A DNA stretch of 64,000 nucleotides. Source: Pseudomonas sp. UBA2684. Lineage in GTDB: Bacteria; Pseudomonadota; Gammaproteobacteria; Pseudomonadales; Pseudomonadaceae. The notes beneath the pieces are model-generated. The model did not search any database, was not told where the DNA came from, and saw nothing but the letters and a program-made list of their open reading frames with translations. The first letter of the stretch is position 1, and every line of letters begins with the position of its first letter. Shown here piece by piece: positions 62,761-64,000 of the stretch. The translations under genes were made by a program, and so were the position numbers. The stretch lies in NCBI GenBank assembly GCA_002354655.1, contig DELY01000006.1, positions 1-64,000 on the forward strand, written 5' to 3'.

Positions 62761-64000
62761 ATGCCGCGATTGCCGGCCATTCTCCTGCTGTGCCTGGCGT
62801 ATTGGGTCAGTCCGGTTGCCGCGTTGACGCTCAGCGAAGACGAGCGCGCCTGGCTGGCGGCACATCCCGTGCTGCGTCTGGGCGTCGATGCATCATGGCC
62901 GCCGTTCGAATTTCGTGACGAGCAGGGCCGCTATCAAGGCCTCTCCGCCGACTACATCGCCCTGGTCGAGCAACGCCTGGGAATCAGCATTCAGCCAGTA
63001 GAGCCGAGCAGCTGGAGCGACGTCCTGAAACAGGCCAAGGCTGGCCAGCTCGATCTGCTCCCCGGCATCATGGCCACCCCCGAGCGCCAGACCTACCTGG
63101 CCTTCACTCGCCCCTATCTGGACTTCCCGATTGTCATCCTGGCGCGCAATGGTGGACCACAGCCTCGCCGCCTGAACGAGCTCTACGGCCTGAAAATCGC
63201 GGTGGTCGAGGATTACGCGCCGCACGAGCTGATGCGCAGCCAGCACCCGGATCTCAACCTGCTGCCCCTGCCCAGCGTGAATGCCGCCCTGCAAGCACTT
63301 GCCACCGGCCAGGCCGATGCGCTGATCGGCGACCTCGCCTCCAGCATCTGGAGCCTGCGTCAGCTCAAACTGGAAGGCCTGTTCATCAGCGGCGAAACGC
63401 CCTACCGCTACCAACTGGCGATGGCCGCCCCGCGCGACCAGGCGATTCTGGTGGGCATACTCGACAAGCTGTTCGCCGACATCAGCAGCGCCGAAATCAC
63501 CGCCTTGCAGGCGCGCTGGGTCGGCGGCGTGCTGGATCGGCGCAGCATCTGGCGCGAACTCCTGTTGTATGGCCTCCCTGGGCTGCTCGTGCTGATCGGC
63601 GGACTCGCCATGGTGATCCGCATCAACCGCCGCCTGAGCAGCGAAATAGCCAACCGCAGCGCACTGGAACAGGAGCTGCGCAACAGCGAACAGCATTACC
63701 GCAGCCTGGTGGAAAACCTCTCGGCCATCGCCTGGGAAGCGCGCCTGGACGACTACACCTTTACCTACGTCTCGCAACACGCGGAAAAACTGCTCGGCTA
63801 CCCCCTGGCGGAGTGGAAACACCCAGGCTTCTGGCTGAGCAAAGTCCACCCGGACGATGCCCCGCACGCCATGGCTTACTGCGCGCAGGAAAGTGCTGCT
63901 GGCCGCGGCCATAGCCTGGACTACCGGATGTTCGCCGCCGACGGCCATGTCCTGTGGATTCGCGACATCGTCACCCTGACCCGCCACGGCGACGACACCA
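62761..64000 (+). CDS. rmcA: Membrane PAS-containing regulator, RmcA-like (partial, 3' end outside)
   Basis: Continuous frame of 413 codons running off the window end. It begins with a signal peptide (about 1-21) and an SBP_bac_3 domain (LGVDASWPPFEFRDEQGRYQG, about 37-255). One transmembrane helix (about 270-290) follows, and then the first PAS domain (HYRSLVENLSAIAWEARL, about 317-). By order after rpoD it matches PA0575, the c-di-GMP enzyme RmcA with PAS, GGDEF and EAL domains; these last parts lie beyond the window. The symbol is an inference from position and N-terminal layout. Confidence 0.75.
   Translation, partial: MPRLPAILLLCLAYWVSPVAALTLSEDERAWLAAHPVLRLGVDASWPPFEFRDEQGRYQGLSADYIALVEQRLGISIQPVEPSSWSDVLKQAKAGQLDLLPGIMATPERQTYLAFTRPYLDFPIVILARNGGPQPRRLNELYGLKIAVVEDYAPHELMRSQHPDLNLLPLPSVNAALQALATGQADALIGDLASSIWSLRQLKLEGLFISGETPYRYQLAMAAPRDQAILVGILDKLFADISSAEITALQARWVGGVLDRRSIWRELLLYGLPGLLVLIGGLAMVIRINRRLSSEIANRSALEQELRNSEQHYRSLVENLSAIAWEARLDDYTFTYVSQHAEKLLGYPLAEWKHPGFWLSKVHPDDAPHAMAYCAQESAAGRGHSLDYRMFAADGHVLWIRDIVTLTRHGDDT

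Overview
The window is a piece of a Pseudomonas chromosome (gammaproteobacterium, high GC). It carries the vfr regulator, the rpsU-dnaG-rpoD macromolecular synthesis operon, lptD-surA-pdxA-rsmA-apaG-apaH, the agt-type GABA/5-aminovalerate transport genes and a trp locus. From memory, the gene order is almost collinear with P. aeruginosa PAO1 PA0575 to PA0668, read in reverse. Nearly all genes are core housekeeping genes. No phage, insertion sequence, CRISPR array, rRNA or tRNA gene was seen.

Layout. 1-17.4 kb: tyrS, an M23 peptidase, anmK, erpA, bactofilin, a coiled-coil membrane protein, argC, hemJ, a nitronate monooxygenase, an exported PLP-enzyme homologue, a DUF805 membrane protein, an SDR, a Ycf46-like AAA ATPase, a HIT protein, a SUMF1-like protein, coq7, speD, an OsmC protein and vfr. 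17.5-23.1 kb: trpE-trpG-trpD-trpC as one uninterrupted block with a Trp-rich leader peptide, then rpe and gph. 23.2-28.9 kb: an accessory catabolic island made of a sigma-54 activator, an iron alcohol dehydrogenase, a permease and a succinate-semialdehyde-type dehydrogenase. 29-36.8 kb: agtABCD transporter and agtSR two-component genes. 37-40.5 kb: a DUF3530 protein, a DjlA-like protein and the MurU/AmgK recycling pair. 40.6-48.6 kb: outer-membrane assembly (lptD, surA), pdxA, rsmA, apaG, apaH, glpE. 48.9-54.3 kb: the prkA-yeaH-spoVR stress operon and a lipoprotein. 54.3-64 kb: cca, folK, folB, plsY, tsaD, rpsU, dnaG, rpoD and the 5' part of an rmcA-like gene cut by the window end.

The most interesting region is the island at 23.2-28.9 kb. 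It sits between rpe and agtD, which I recall as adjacent in PAO1. A -24/-12 promoter lies in front of the alcohol dehydrogenase, and two TyrR-box-like 6-6-6 palindromes lie about 100 and 130 bp upstream of its predicted start. A pathway from an omega-hydroxy acid (4-hydroxybutyrate or 5-hydroxyvalerate) through its semialdehyde to the dicarboxylate fits the enzymes and the neighbouring GABA/5-aminovalerate transporter. That substrate assignment is inference. A second point is the undivided trpEGDC block: the place where P. aeruginosa carries its R/F pyocin cluster is only 23 bp here. Several short inverted-repeat elements lie in the intergenic gaps.

All assignments come from reading translated sequence and recalled family features; no database search was run.
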